A stretch of 64,000 nt of DNA, taken from GCA-2684655 sp045105235 (GTDB lineage: Bacteria > Planctomycetota > UBA1135 > UBA2386). The notes under the pieces were generated by a model, which saw only the letters and a program-made list of their open reading frames with translations, was not told where the DNA came from and did no database searches. Positions 52,978-62,654 of the stretch are shown here, piece after piece (the first letter of the stretch is position 1; every line of letters begins with the position of its first letter). The position numbers and the translations under genes were made by a program. Where the stretch lies: assembly GCA_045105235.1 (NCBI GenBank), contig JBGCDH010000019.1:37860-101859 (forward strand), in the 5' to 3' direction.

Positions 52978-55503
52978 TTGCCGTCGCACATCCGCATCCG
53001 CCAACGCCAACGACGCGCTATCAAGCCGGGCGCGGCCTCACTGTTTGCCGCGGGAATCGCATGTCTTGCGCTGCCGCAAGCTGCCGCCGCACAGTGCAAC
53101 AACGCGTGGCTGCCTGAGAGCCTCGGATTCGGCGTGCTTGGGACCGTCTATTGCTTTTGTGAATGGGACCCCGACGGCAGCGGCCCGCAGCCATCGCTGC
53201 TCGTCATCGGCGGCGAGTTCACGCAGGCCGGCGACGTCGCGACGACGAACCTCGCGTTCTTCGAGCCAATCACACGGACCTTTTCGGCGCCGCAGACGAC
53301 AACCGGCAGCAGCGACGCCTCGCCCAACGGCGCGGTTCGCGCCCTGCTTGCAGCCAGCAGTGGCGAACTCATCGTCGGCGGCGACTTCCGCAACGCCGGC
53401 GGCGTCGCGGGCACGGTCGGCATCGCCAGCTACGACGGCGCAGGCTGGCGCGCAATCGACGGCGGCGTCGAAGGCTCTGTCACAGCGCTGCTCGAGCAGC
53501 CAAACGGTGACCTCGTGGCCGGTGGCTCGTTCGCAACGACCAACGCCGGCAGCGTGACGACCAACAGCATTGCGCAGTTCGACGGCGTCGCTTGGCAGCC
53601 ACTGGCAGGCGGCGTAACCGACCCGAGCGGCGCCGGTAGCGTCGCCGGCCTGGCCCTGCTCGACAACGGCGACCTCGTAGCCGGCGGTTCGTTTAGCACG
53701 GCCGGCAATACCCCGGCACCGTCACTGGCGCGCTGGGACGGCGCCACCTGGACGTCATTCGCCGGTTCGCTGTCGGGCCTCGTGCGGGTCGAGCGGCTGC
53801 TTCAACTACAGAACGGCGACCTGATTTTGATCGGCTTCAGCTTTGGTTCCGCGCGGGTCAACCGCTGGGACGGAACGGCATGGGCCGCGGAGCCAAACGC
53901 GCCACCGCTGAGCTTCGTGACCGAGCTCGCCAACGGCGACTTGGTAGGAACCGAGGCCTCGAGCCTGTTCGCCGCCAACCCACCCGTCTGGCGGCTTCGC
54001 GCAGGGGCGTGGACAAGCATGGGCACGATGGTCTCCAACTCGTTCGCCAGCGCCGTTGCCGTTGCGAGTGGGCACTCGCAGTTTGCGGCCGGCGACTTCG
54101 TGATTGGAGGGCCGTTTCGCGGCGTGGATGCGACCGACGCCGACGGCCTCTGCCTCTACGAATCGGGCAGCTGGAGCAACAGCGGCTCTGCTCCCTTCGG
54201 CCCTGATGCGGAAGTGCGCGCCTTTGCCAGCGCCACGGACGGCACGGTCTACGCCTGCGGCATGTTTGCCAGCATCGACGGAGTCCCGCTCCAAGGTGTC
54301 GCCAGCTGGGACGGCCTCGCTTGGGCCCCTGTGGGAGGCGGCATCCCCACGGTTGCCGGCGACACGATCCAGGCAATCGCGGTGGCCGGCAACGGCGACG
54401 TCTACGTCGGCGGCTTCTTTACGGCGGCGAACCCGCTGGCGATCACGGGGGTGGCACGATGGGACGGCACGGCCTGGTCCAACGTCCCCGGCGTTGTCAG
54501 CGTCAAAAACATGACGACCCTGCAGAACGGCGATGTCGTTGCCGCCGGCTTCGCGCTGCACGCAATCCGCGACGGCACCGCACAGCTGATACCCGACGCG
54601 CAGAGTCTCGAAGGCGTCGTGCAGCTCCCCGACGGTCGGCTCGCGGCGACCGGCGCCCTGCAAGACTGGGGCGCGCAGACGACCAGCCGCAGCGCGATTT
54701 GGAACGGGACTTCGTGGTCCCAGATGGCCCACAGCCATTCCCTGCCGCGCGCGATCGGCCTCGCACCGAACGGCGACCCCACCGTCTCGGCGAGCTTCTT
54801 CAATGGCGACGCGGTGCGCAGCTGGGACGGCACTGCCTGGAACACCATCGTGCCAGGGACGGCCGACGCGGCCACGCGCAGCGTCATCCGCACGCCCGGC
54901 GGCGACCTCGTGCTCGGCACCATTCCGGTGCCCGGCCCGTCGCCCTTGCGCGGCATTGCTCGCGCCGCTGCTGGCGGCAGCCTGACACCCATTCCCGGCG
55001 TCGGCGAGACCACCGCCATGCACCTCGATTTGCACGGCACGCTGTTCGTCGCCAGCCGCGGCGGCAACCCACAGATTCATCGCTTCGGCACTTCGTGCCC
55101 CGCGTCGGCCGTCGCGATCGCGAGCGGCTGCATCGGCCCAAGCCCAACGCTTCGCGCCTTCCGCCGCGCTTACGTTGGCGGCACCTATCGCAGCCTGACG
55201 CTCGACCTGCCGCAAAACGGCCTCGCGATCAATGCCTACGGCTTCGCGACCGCAAACACACAGCTGGGCTCCCTCAGCCCCCTCGCGCAAGCCGGGTGCA
55301 TCGTGCGGATCACGCCCGACGTACCGCTGCTTGAGACCATCGACAGCGGCATCGTGACATCGTCTTTTGAACTGCCCATGCAGCCGACTCTGATCGGCGC
55401 CCAGTTCTATCAACAGATGGTGCCATTCACTTTCGACGCGAACGGCAGCGTCACCGGCCTGTCCGCGAGCAATGCGCTGGAGCTGACGGTCGGCAGCTTC
55501 TGA
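52978..55503 (+). CDS. Secreted delta-60/propeller-repeat protein with recurring C-terminal domain
   Basis: 841 residues if it starts at TTG 52978, which puts the signal peptide (AASLFAAGIACLALPQAAAAQ) at the N-terminus; ATG 52855 would add 41 residues. The body repeats a unit of about 50-60 residues with NGDLVAGGSF, WDGTAWxxxxGGV motifs (LLDNGDLVAGGSFSTAG, RWDGATWTSFAG, ASWDGLAWAPVGGGI), a delta-60-like beta-propeller. From about residue 705 the C-terminal domain shared with five other window proteins appears (FGTSCPASAV, AQAGCIVRI, LIGAQFYQQMV). Probably cell-surface; no enzyme motif. Confidence 0.78.
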   Translation: MPSHIRIRQRQRRAIKPGAASLFAAGIACLALPQAAAAQCNNAWLPESLGFGVLGTVYCFCEWDPDGSGPQPSLLVIGGEFTQAGDVATTNLAFFEPITRTFSAPQTTTGSSDASPNGAVRALLAASSGELIVGGDFRNAGGVAGTVGIASYDGAGWRAIDGGVEGSVTALLEQPNGDLVAGGSFATTNAGSVTTNSIAQFDGVAWQPLAGGVTDPSGAGSVAGLALLDNGDLVAGGSFSTAGNTPAPSLARWDGATWTSFAGSLSGLVRVERLLQLQNGDLILIGFSFGSARVNRWDGTAWAAEPNAPPLSFVTELANGDLVGTEASSLFAANPPVWRLRAGAWTSMGTMVSNSFASAVAVASGHSQFAAGDFVIGGPFRGVDATDADGLCLYESGSWSNSGSAPFGPDAEVRAFASATDGTVYACGMFASIDGVPLQGVASWDGLAWAPVGGGIPTVAGDTIQAIAVAGNGDVYVGGFFTAANPLAITGVARWDGTAWSNVPGVVSVKNMTTLQNGDVVAAGFALHAIRDGTAQLIPDAQSLEGVVQLPDGRLAATGALQDWGAQTTSRSAIWNGTSWSQMAHSHSLPRAIGLAPNGDPTVSASFFNGDAVRSWDGTAWNTIVPGTADAATRSVIRTPGGDLVLGTIPVPGPSPLRGIARAAAGGSLTPIPGVGETTAMHLDLHGTLFVASRGGNPQIHRFGTSCPASAVAIASGCIGPSPTLRAFRRAYVGGTYRSLTLDLPQNGLAINAYGFATANTQLGSLSPLAQAGCIVRITPDVPLLETIDSGIVTSSFELPMQPTLIGAQFYQQMVPFTFDANGSVTGLSASNALELTVGSF

Positions 55504-55683
55504 CGGAGTGAAGCAGAAAGCTACCGGCATCGGCGCGGCCCGCGACGACGCTCGCACTGCTTCGCCAAAATGGCGGAGGCAGCAAGGGGTCGATCCACTG
55601 CCGCCAGCAACCGGCCGCCAGCAGCCAGCAGCGAGCAGCCCACAGGCACTTTACCGGCTGGAATCGGTTAGCGTGCCGGGCCT

Positions 55684-56640
55684 ATGCCCTCCGATCGACC
55701 CTCCGCCCGACCGCTGTCCGCCTCTCGCCTGGCCGCCGTCGCGTGCCTTGCCCTCGCGATGCTCGGCGCGGCGCTTTCCGCGCAGACTCCAAACCGCAAA
55801 GCCGGCCAAAAGGTGGCACCGCATGCCGGTGAGATGCCGTTTCGCACCTTTTGCAGCGCGTGCCACGTCGTGGACAGGCCGCTCGTCGGCCCATCGCTCG
55901 TAGAAATCCGCGGCCTCTACAAGGATCGCCCAGACGACTTCATCGCTTGGTGCAAGAAGCCTCAGCAGAAGCGCAAAGGCAGCATCCAAATGCCGTCGAT
56001 GGCATTCGTCCCGGACCAGGATCTGCGCGCAATCCACGCCTACGTCGTATCGATCACCGCAAACAAGAAGGAGGCGAACGTCAAGGGCGCGGACCGCTTC
56101 CGCGCATCGCCGTCGATGCGACGCCGACCGCTGGTGCAGCGCATCTTCATGCCCGATGCAGGGCCGGCGGCAATCGCCGTAGCCATTGACGACACGCGCC
56201 ACTTTTGCTGGGACGCGGGTTCGTGCCGATTGCGCTACGTATGGTCCGGCGACTTTATCGACGGTTGGCCGGTTTGGCGCGCCAACGGCAACGCCTTGGC
56301 CAAGGTCGTTGGCGACGTTTGGCTACGCGAAAGCAAAAGCCCGCTCGCCTTTGCAAACACGGACAAGCCGCGCTTCCGCGGCTACCGGATGAAAGACGGC
56401 CTGCCGACGTTTCGCTACCAGATGGGCAAGCTCAACGTCGAAGAACGCATCACAAAATCAGCTCAGGGGCTAGCTCGACACTTCAAGCTCGAGAATGCAC
56501 CGGAGTCTGTGCAACTGACCCTGACGGCATCGAAACGTGTCCGCTACAGCAGCGAAGATGGCACGTTCGCAGACGCTGTCTTCACTCCCGCCGCCGACAA
56601 GCGGACCGCTTTCACCATCGTCATGACGGAGGCCAAGTAA
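55684..56640 (+). CDS. Exported c-type cytochrome with extra C-terminal domain
   Basis: 318 residues with signal peptide (LAAVACLALAMLGAALSAQ). The haem site is C57-S-A-C60-H61 (FCSACHVVD), and a Met in QMPSMAF at about 103-106 can be the second ligand, so residues 45-125 form a small class I cytochrome c. About 190 further residues (MPDAGPAAIAVAIDDTRHFCW, WSGDFIDGWPVW, KRVRYSSEDGTF) form an unassigned beta-rich domain. The TAA overlaps the ATG of the propeller gene (TAATG), so the pair is coupled and may form an electron-transfer unit. Confidence 0.85.
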   Translation: MPSDRPSARPLSASRLAAVACLALAMLGAALSAQTPNRKAGQKVAPHAGEMPFRTFCSACHVVDRPLVGPSLVEIRGLYKDRPDDFIAWCKKPQQKRKGSIQMPSMAFVPDQDLRAIHAYVVSITANKKEANVKGADRFRASPSMRRRPLVQRIFMPDAGPAAIAVAIDDTRHFCWDAGSCRLRYVWSGDFIDGWPVWRANGNALAKVVGDVWLRESKSPLAFANTDKPRFRGYRMKDGLPTFRYQMGKLNVEERITKSAQGLARHFKLENAPESVQLTLTASKRVRYSSEDGTFADAVFTPAADKRTAFTIVMTEAK

Positions 56641-58187
56641 TGCACGCTCTTGCAACCGCGATATCTGCTGCGCTCGCCGTAGCGGCAGCGTTGGCCGCCC
56701 AAGGCAAGCCCGCGGCCAAAGCCAAAGCCGACCCGTGGCGCGATCACTTCACGATGGATCGCATCGAGATCCCCGCGGGGATCGACCCTCAAATCGGTGG
56801 CATGGACGCCACTCCAAGTGGCAAGCTCGCGATGTGCTTCCACCGCGGCGAAGTGTTTTTGTTCGACCCAGCGACGTCAACCTGGGCGCAGTTCGCCGAA
56901 GGCCTGCATGAGCCGCTTGGCCTGCTCGCCGAAAGCGATTCGAGCCTGCTGGTCATGCAGCGCGCCGAACTCACGCGGCTGCGCGACACCGACGGCGATG
57001 GCCGCGCCGACGAATACGAAACTGTCTACGACGGCTTCGGCATGACCGGCAACTACCACGAGTTCGCCTTCGGCCCAGCACGCGACGCCGACGGCAACCT
57101 CTACATCGCCCTCAACACCGCGTCCAACGGCGCCGGCATCCGCGAAGAAATCCGCGGCGAGTGGAATGAGATCGGACTCGACAGAAGCAAGATGGCGGTG
57201 CGCGGCAAACCATGGCGCAAGCAGGCCGGAGCAGCAGGGCGCATGTATGCCCGCGCTGCGTGGCGTGGCTGGGTCCTCAAAATGGCTCCCGACGGCAGCA
57301 AGGCGCAGCCATTTGCCTGCGGCTTTCGCTCGCCGGACGGCATTGGCTTTGACGCGGCGGGACGCCTGCTCGTAACCGATAACCAGGGCGACTGGCTCGG
57401 CACGAGCAAGGTCCACCACGTGCGCAAGGACCGCTTCCACGGCCACCCAGCCTCGCTGATCTGGCGCGACGGCTGGACGCGCAACCCGCTAGAAATGAAG
57501 CCGGCAGAGCTCGACGCGCTGCGCACGGAGGCGATGGGCCTGCTGCCGCAGGGCGAACTCGCAAGCTCGCCAACACAGCCGATCACGGTGCCCGACGGCG
57601 TTTTTGGCGCCTGCGCCGGGCAGACATTGATCGGCGAGATGAACCAAAAAACGCTGATCCGTTTTGTGCCTGATTGCGCCGACGGCGTGTCGCAGGGCGC
57701 CGCCATCCCGTTCTTGCAGAGTGATGCCCTAGGCAACGGCAACCACCGCCTGGCGTTCACCGAAGACGGCTCCCTCTGGGTCGCTAAGACCCACCTTTCG
57801 TGGGCGGGCGCGGAGGGCCTGATGCGGGTGCGGCAGCGCGCCCCAAGCAAGCCGCTCTTCATGGTGCAGCGCGTACGTCTGACCAAGAACGGCTTCGAAC
57901 TCGATCTTACGGAGCCGCCGAGCGCCGACACCTTGGCTTTGATCCAGCTCAAAGCGCACACCTATCGCTACCACAAGGCATACGGCTCGCCCAAGATCGG
58001 CGAATCGAAAGTCGCGATCACCAAACGCGAACGGACGAACAACGGGCGCACGCTCGTTCTCGATGTAGCCGAACAGAAGGAACGCCACGTCTACACCATC
58101 GGACTCGAGGGTCTGCGCTCCGACGATGGCTCGCGCAGGCTACTGGGCGATCGGGTCTACTACACGCTCGTCGCCGCTCGACGCTAA
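56640..58187 (+). CDS. Exported beta-propeller protein (membrane-bound dehydrogenase / sorbosone-dehydrogenase-like)
   Basis: 515 residues with signal peptide (MHALATAISAALAVAAALAAQ). Propeller motifs include PSGKLAMCFHRGEVFLFDP, ELTRLRDTDGDGRADEYETV, NYHEFAFGPARDADGNLYIALN, CGFRSPDGIGFDAAGRLLVTDNQGDW and HRLAFTEDGSLWVAKTHLSW. These match planctomycete DUF7133/PVC-type membrane-bound dehydrogenase propellers, usually next to cytochrome c. Cofactor and substrate are unknown. Start overlaps the cytochrome stop by one base pair of the ATG. Confidence 0.8.
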   Translation: MHALATAISAALAVAAALAAQGKPAAKAKADPWRDHFTMDRIEIPAGIDPQIGGMDATPSGKLAMCFHRGEVFLFDPATSTWAQFAEGLHEPLGLLAESDSSLLVMQRAELTRLRDTDGDGRADEYETVYDGFGMTGNYHEFAFGPARDADGNLYIALNTASNGAGIREEIRGEWNEIGLDRSKMAVRGKPWRKQAGAAGRMYARAAWRGWVLKMAPDGSKAQPFACGFRSPDGIGFDAAGRLLVTDNQGDWLGTSKVHHVRKDRFHGHPASLIWRDGWTRNPLEMKPAELDALRTEAMGLLPQGELASSPTQPITVPDGVFGACAGQTLIGEMNQKTLIRFVPDCADGVSQGAAIPFLQSDALGNGNHRLAFTEDGSLWVAKTHLSWAGAEGLMRVRQRAPSKPLFMVQRVRLTKNGFELDLTEPPSADTLALIQLKAHTYRYHKAYGSPKIGESKVAITKRERTNNGRTLVLDVAEQKERHVYTIGLEGLRSDDGSRRLLGDRVYYTLVAARR

Positions 58188-58189
58188 GC

Positions 58190-58235
58190 GGCTCGCGACC
58201 GCTGTCGGCCGGCGGGCGGCAGCGCGACGCGAGCC
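58190..58235 (+). terminator. Hairpin downstream of the propeller gene
   Basis: GGCTCGCG (58190-58197) and CGCGAGCC (58228-58235) are perfect inverted repeats, with a smaller CGCTG/CAGCG pair inside. It starts 3 bases after the TAA at 58187. No T-tract follows; 35 bases later the sulfatase gene begins. Confidence 0.45.
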
Positions 58236-58269
58236 CCAAACGGCTTCGCCGCCTGCTATCGTGGTCGGC

Positions 58270-59835
58270 ATGCACGACCTGCGCCCTGCGTGGCTTCCGT
58301 CCCGACTCGCGTCCTCACTCGCAGCGGCAACGCTTCTGGCAACAGCCGGCCTCGTGTCTACTGGCCTGCGCAGCCAGCAAGCCCCCCTCGAACAGGCCGA
58401 AGCGTCGCCTGCCAACGCGAAGCGGCCCACGGCAACCGGCCCCAACGTCGTCGTCATCTTTATCGACGACATGGCCTACGCGGACATCCAGCCGTTTGGC
58501 GGCAAGATCCCCACGCCGAATCTCGACCGCATGGCGCGTGAAGGCATGCGCTTCACGGATTTCAGCGCTGCGACCGCCGTCTGCTCCGCTTCGCGTGCGG
58601 CGCTGCTAACGGGCTGCTACCACCGCCGACTCGGGATCTCAGGAGCCCTCGGACCAAACGCCACGCACGGCCTGAACGAAGCCGAAACGACGCTGGCCGA
58701 ACTCTGTCGGGCGAAAGGCTACCGGACCGCATGCTTTGGCAAGTGGCACCTGGGACACCACCCAAAGTTCTTGCCGACCAACCACGGCTTTGACGAGTTC
58801 TTTGGCTTGCCGTACTCCAACGACATGTGGCCGCTTCATCCGGCCTACGCGAACCTGCCGACGGCTGCGAGCAAGCGCAAACGAGGTTTCCCAAGACTGC
58901 CGCTGCTCGAAGGCAGCAAGGTCGTGAATCCGGAGGTATCGGGCGAAGACCAGGCCCAGCTGACGACCTGGTACACAGAACGTGCCGTGGACTTCATTGA
59001 GCGCTGCGGCGACGAACCGTTCTTCTGCTATGTGCCGCACTCGATGGTGCACGTGCCGCTATTTGTCTCCGAGAAATTCTCGGGCAAGAGCGGGCACGGA
59101 CTGTTTGGCGATGTCGTCATGGAAGTCGACTGGTCGGTAGGACAGATCCTCGACGCGCTGGAGCGCACCTCCGTCGACGACGACACTCTGGTGCTTTTCA
59201 CATCCGACAACGGTCCTTGGCTGAGCTACGGCGACCATGCCGGATCCGCCGGCATCTATCGCGAAGGCAAAGGAACGATGTTCGAAGGCGGCATCCGCGA
59301 GCCAACGCTGATGCGCTGGCCAGGCCACATCCCGGCGGGCACGACCTGCGATGAGTTTGCGTCGACCATCGACGTCCTGCCGACCGTCGCGGCGCTGATC
59401 GAAGCCGAGTTGCCCAAGCACAAGCTGGACGGCTGCGACATTTCGCCGCTGCTGATGGGGAACGAGGGCGCCAAGTCGCCGCACGAGGCGTTTTACGGCT
59501 ACTACGCCGGAGGCCAGCTGCAGACCGTGCGCGACGCGCGCTTCAAGCTACACCTGCCGCACGGCTATCGGACGATGGCGGGCAAACCCGGCGGGGTAGA
59601 CGGCAGTCCAGCGCCCTATTCGCAGGCCAAAATCCAGCTAGAGCTCTTTGACCTCAAGAGCGACCCCGGTGAGCAAGACAACGTCGCCGATACGTTTCCG
59701 GAAGTCGTTGCACGGCTGCTAGCGCATGCGGAAGCAGCTCGTGCAGACCTCGGCGACACGCTGACGAAACGGACCGGCAGCGGCGTCCGGCCGGCCGGAC
59801 GTCTGTCCGATGGCGACGCACGCCTCAAGTGGTAG
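58270..59835 (+). CDS. Exported sulfatase (arylsulfatase-type)
   Basis: 521 residues with signal peptide. Metal ligands are in VVVIFIDDMAYADIQPFG, and the formylglycine site is C105 in AVCSASRAALLTG, the CxAxR variant of the sulfatase motif. GKWHLGHHP, FTSDNGPW and FEGGIREPTLMRWPG are other family motifs. A maturase must convert C105; none is in the window. Such enzymes remove sulfate from algal or animal polysaccharides. The family's C-terminal LFDLKSDPGEQDNVAD is present. Confidence 0.95.
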   Translation: MHDLRPAWLPSRLASSLAAATLLATAGLVSTGLRSQQAPLEQAEASPANAKRPTATGPNVVVIFIDDMAYADIQPFGGKIPTPNLDRMAREGMRFTDFSAATAVCSASRAALLTGCYHRRLGISGALGPNATHGLNEAETTLAELCRAKGYRTACFGKWHLGHHPKFLPTNHGFDEFFGLPYSNDMWPLHPAYANLPTAASKRKRGFPRLPLLEGSKVVNPEVSGEDQAQLTTWYTERAVDFIERCGDEPFFCYVPHSMVHVPLFVSEKFSGKSGHGLFGDVVMEVDWSVGQILDALERTSVDDDTLVLFTSDNGPWLSYGDHAGSAGIYREGKGTMFEGGIREPTLMRWPGHIPAGTTCDEFASTIDVLPTVAALIEAELPKHKLDGCDISPLLMGNEGAKSPHEAFYGYYAGGQLQTVRDARFKLHLPHGYRTMAGKPGGVDGSPAPYSQAKIQLELFDLKSDPGEQDNVADTFPEVVARLLAHAEAARADLGDTLTKRTGSGVRPAGRLSDGDARLKW

Positions 59836-59902
59836 CAGCTGGGATCTCGCGCGCGCACGACTTCCCGCGGCAATTTGCGGCCGCGGAGGCCGCCGGAAGA
59901 CC

Positions 59903-61561
59903 TCAGCGGAAGATGCAGTTCGACACGTGCGAGTTGTGCTGGAAGTGACTCAGACCGAGAACGGGCTGCCCCGCAATCCTGACACGATCGAACACCAGCC
60001 CGCGGATTTCCGCGCCAGGCGCCCCCCAAAGCACGTCCGGCTGGCCAAGCACGCTTGGCGCCGCGATCTCGATGTTCTGAAACAGGACCCCGCTCAACTC
60101 GCCCGGGCCGCGCTGCGTATTGGGATTGCTCCACGGTGACACTCCCTGCATCGCAATCATGAAGTGCTGCAGAGTGGGCCGCGGATCCTCGACGCGAATC
60201 TTCCGGAAGACGATCGAGCCGCCGCCCGCCCCACTGCCCTCACCGCGCATATTGAACAATCGGCCGCCGCCCCAGTGGTGCCAGAAGGCGCGGGCGTACA
60301 GCACGTCGCATGCCTCAATGACGAGCTTGCGATCCCCGACGAAGCCAACGGACGACAGCACGAACGTCGAACCGTTCGCATCGTTCCAAAAGGTCAGCCC
60401 GCGCATGCCGCGCCCGTTTACATAGACGCAGTCGTCCTGCGCGCGGATGAAGCTGTCTTCGATGCGCACGTTGCCGAATGGATTGATGCCGTCGCCGTTG
60501 GCCCGCCACGTGAAGATCTTCACCCAGCGCACGAGCGTCGGATCGCCTGACTCACGTGGCCCGATCAGCATTAGCGAATGGTGCGGCGAGTCGGCGATGG
60601 TGATGCCCTCAACGCGCGTATCCCGCGGCCCAACGATCTGGATCGGACGGTAGAGGCTGTGGTCGCTTGGAGGAGCTGGCGGCACAGCATCTTCTGGATG
60701 TGGGTAGCGTTCGCCCGACAACGTGCCATAGCCAAAGATGCGGATGTCGTGCCCGTCGTTCCAGTTGCCGTGGTTGTTCATCGTGCCGTGAACAATCGCG
60801 TTGCCTGGGATGTAGTACGAACGATCCGCATGCAGGGGAAACGCGAGGCCAATGTCGTGAACCCCCGGCAGGAAGTAGAGCGTGTGCCACGGTCCCGTGC
60901 TCGGAGCGAGCTGGCCGGGAGCCACGGCGAATACCCCAGGATCGGTGGGATCAGGACGGTCCTCAAGAATAGGGTTCGCGAAGATCGTCAGCGTGTGGAT
61001 GGGCGGCCCGCTGTAGCCGAGCCCGGTATCCTGCTGGTCCATCTGGCCATCGATGTCGACCGTGATCTGCGAGGGCCGCGAGATGACGAGACGCACCTTG
61101 CCATTCGCGAGCACCTGCACCCCCTTGGCTTTGCGTGATGGATGCGCAGCCGCCGTCATGATGGGGGCGCCATTGACGCGCGCAATCTCCACTTCGACCG
61201 GCTCGCTCCGGCTCATCTCGAAGTTGATGTAGGTATTGCTCCAATCCGCGAGGTGGCTGAAGTAGCGCGTGTTGGCAGAGTTCGCGCCCTCACAGCGCGT
61301 CAAGAACGCAAACGGGGTCTGCCATTGGCTAGAGCCAACAGGCCGCACGCGAAAGCTGTAGTGGGGAGACGGCGTAGCCAACGGCACCGGACCGTCCACG
61401 CGTAGCAACGACGGCAAATCACCTTGCGGAGAGGGCTGCGGCGCGGCTGCGCCAGCACAGTTGACCAGCGCGCAAAGCCCGAGCAGCAGATGGCAAGCTA
61501 CTTGCCAAGATCGGCAAGCTACTAGCCACGGTTCGCCGAGACGAAGGAGAGCGAGAGGCAT
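59903..61561 (-). CDS. Secreted right-handed beta-helix protein, GH28/GH49-like glycosidase
   Basis: About 552 residues from ATG 61561, with a long hydrophobic N-terminus (WQVACHLLLGLCALVNC) that may be a signal peptide. Residues about 60-230 are a beta-sandwich-like region, followed by LYFLPGVHDIG, IPGNAIVHGTMN and a parallel beta-helix with GHDIRIFGYGTLSG, VEGITIADSPHHSLMLIG, VKIFTWRANGDGINPFGNV and FIRAQDDCVYVNG. The NGDGIN and DD blocks match catalytic regions of clan GH-N enzymes (polygalacturonase, dextranase), closest in layout to GH49. The substrate is uncertain. Converges with the sulfatase gene 67 bases away. Confidence 0.72.
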   Translation of the reverse strand: MPLALLRLGEPWLVACRSWQVACHLLLGLCALVNCAGAAAPQPSPQGDLPSLLRVDGPVPLATPSPHYSFRVRPVGSSQWQTPFAFLTRCEGANSANTRYFSHLADWSNTYINFEMSRSEPVEVEIARVNGAPIMTAAAHPSRKAKGVQVLANGKVRLVISRPSQITVDIDGQMDQQDTGLGYSGPPIHTLTIFANPILEDRPDPTDPGVFAVAPGQLAPSTGPWHTLYFLPGVHDIGLAFPLHADRSYYIPGNAIVHGTMNNHGNWNDGHDIRIFGYGTLSGERYPHPEDAVPPAPPSDHSLYRPIQIVGPRDTRVEGITIADSPHHSLMLIGPRESGDPTLVRWVKIFTWRANGDGINPFGNVRIEDSFIRAQDDCVYVNGRGMRGLTFWNDANGSTFVLSSVGFVGDRKLVIEACDVLYARAFWHHWGGGRLFNMRGEGSGAGGGSIVFRKIRVEDPRPTLQHFMIAMQGVSPWSNPNTQRGPGELSGVLFQNIEIAAPSVLGQPDVLWGAPGAEIRGLVFDRVRIAGQPVLGLSHFQHNSHVSNCIFR

Positions 61562-61750
61562 ACCGACCCATACCGCTGCGTACAAACGGAAGAGCTCACG
61601 TATTCGCGGATTCGAAGCGCCTCACCGGATCGGAGGGCTGCAGCAGAGATTCTCGACATGAGACCGCGGGGGCTCAAGCAAAACCACCATGCCACGGGCG
61701 CCGCGCTCGCCTTGCTGTCCTTGCCCGCTGCGATCAAACAATCAGAGCTG

Positions 61751-61759
61751 CCCCCCCCC
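61751..61759. repeat. Nine-base C homopolymer
   Basis: A run of nine C residues upstream of the lipoprotein gene at 61824. It is not inside an annotated gene, but such tracts are prone to slippage. Confidence 0.8.
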
Positions 61760-61823
61760 GCCGTTCGTGCCGAGAAGAGTGCTGCCACCGAACTGCACTT
61801 TCGCGTCCACCGGGGAACCAACA

Positions 61824-62327
61824 ATGAAGTCATCCAATCTCGTCGCACTGACGCTCAGTGCCATGCTCGCAAGCTGCGGAACCGTGCAGCCGAGCGAAAC
61901 CGAAGTGTCCTTCGAGGCCCAATCGCCAAGCTCGAGCCCGGCAGCAGCTCCGGACGAAACGACCGCCGGAACTCCGGCTGCCGCACCAGCTGGCGAAACA
62001 GCCACGCCTGACGCAGTCGAACAGGCCATCGGACAAGACGAAGCCGGCCAGGCCGCATCGTCACCAGCCAAGCGACGCCGCATTGTCGAAACCCAGATGA
62101 ACGCCGGCACGTTCCCCGGCGATCTCGTCCTCGACAAGAAGCGCATGTCCGTGCGCGGAGCGGGTGCCGGCAAGACGATCATCGACGGCAACTTGATCCT
62201 GACGAGCCAGTGCCAGGTCACCGACGTGACCGTGACGGGAGACATCATCTTCCGCGGCAACAGCGCCGAAGTGCGCGCAGAGTGCCTCGGGCAGGTGCTC
62301 GACTACGGCATGTTCAATCGCTACTGA
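61824..62327 (+). CDS. Small lipoprotein with short beta-helix-like end
   Basis: 167 residues. Signal peptide and lipobox SAMLASCGTVQ. A long Ser/Ala/Pro/Glu-rich linker (to about residue 80) leads to a folded end: RRRIVETQMNAGTFPGDLVLD, MSVRGAGAGKTIIDGNLIL, CQVTDVTVTGDIIFRGNSAEV. This is two or three rungs of the pectate-lyase/right-handed beta-helix pattern, too short to be an enzyme. It may pair with the beta-helix protein encoded divergently at 59903-61561. Confidence 0.65.
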   Translation: MKSSNLVALTLSAMLASCGTVQPSETEVSFEAQSPSSSPAAAPDETTAGTPAAAPAGETATPDAVEQAIGQDEAGQAASSPAKRRRIVETQMNAGTFPGDLVLDKKRMSVRGAGAGKTIIDGNLILTSQCQVTDVTVTGDIIFRGNSAEVRAECLGQVLDYGMFNRY

Positions 62328-62654
62328 GCAAACGGATCCGGGGATCAGTGCCCCCGCCGCGCGCCCACGCGAGCGCGCCAGGCATTCTGCTAGGCTGGGC
62401 TCCCAGCGCCCCACGTGCGAACGCGCCCTGCCAACGCGGGCCCGCCCCGACCTCCCGCCCGAAACTCCCGCCCGAACCCTGACTCTTTCGCTCTCACGAA
62501 AGAGTCGCGAGTAGGACAGGCAAGAACGGCGCGAAGCCGCCAACGGGGACCAGGAGTGCAGAGAAACGCCGCCCCGCTACGCTCGGGGCAGGCTGCGCCC
62601 AAATTGCCCCCGTGTCGCAGGCCTGCCATGCCCTTCGCACCCCTCTCTCACACC
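62328..62654. other. Structured intergenic region
   Basis: A 327-base gap with no gene seen. Two perfect hairpins stand out: GACTCTTTCG (62481-62490) with CGAAAGAGTC (62497-62506), and GCCCCG (62571-62576) with CGGGGC (62584-62589). The first could end transcription of the lipoprotein gene; the second lies shortly before the next gene's start. Confidence 0.5.
62481..62506. terminator. Perfect 10-bp hairpin
   Basis: Arms GACTCTTTCG and CGAAAGAGTC with the 6-base loop CTCTCA. It is 154 bases after the lipoprotein stop. No T-tract follows, so it may be a factor-dependent terminator or another RNA structure. Confidence 0.5.

Noticed and set aside
53806..55557. 583-codon minus-strand frame
   Set aside because: Antisense to the propeller-repeat gene; its repetition only mirrors the coding repeats.
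61658..62011. Small plus-strand frame across the C tract
   Set aside because: It overlaps the lipoprotein gene in another frame; its hydrophobic stretch is short and lacks a signal-peptide layout.
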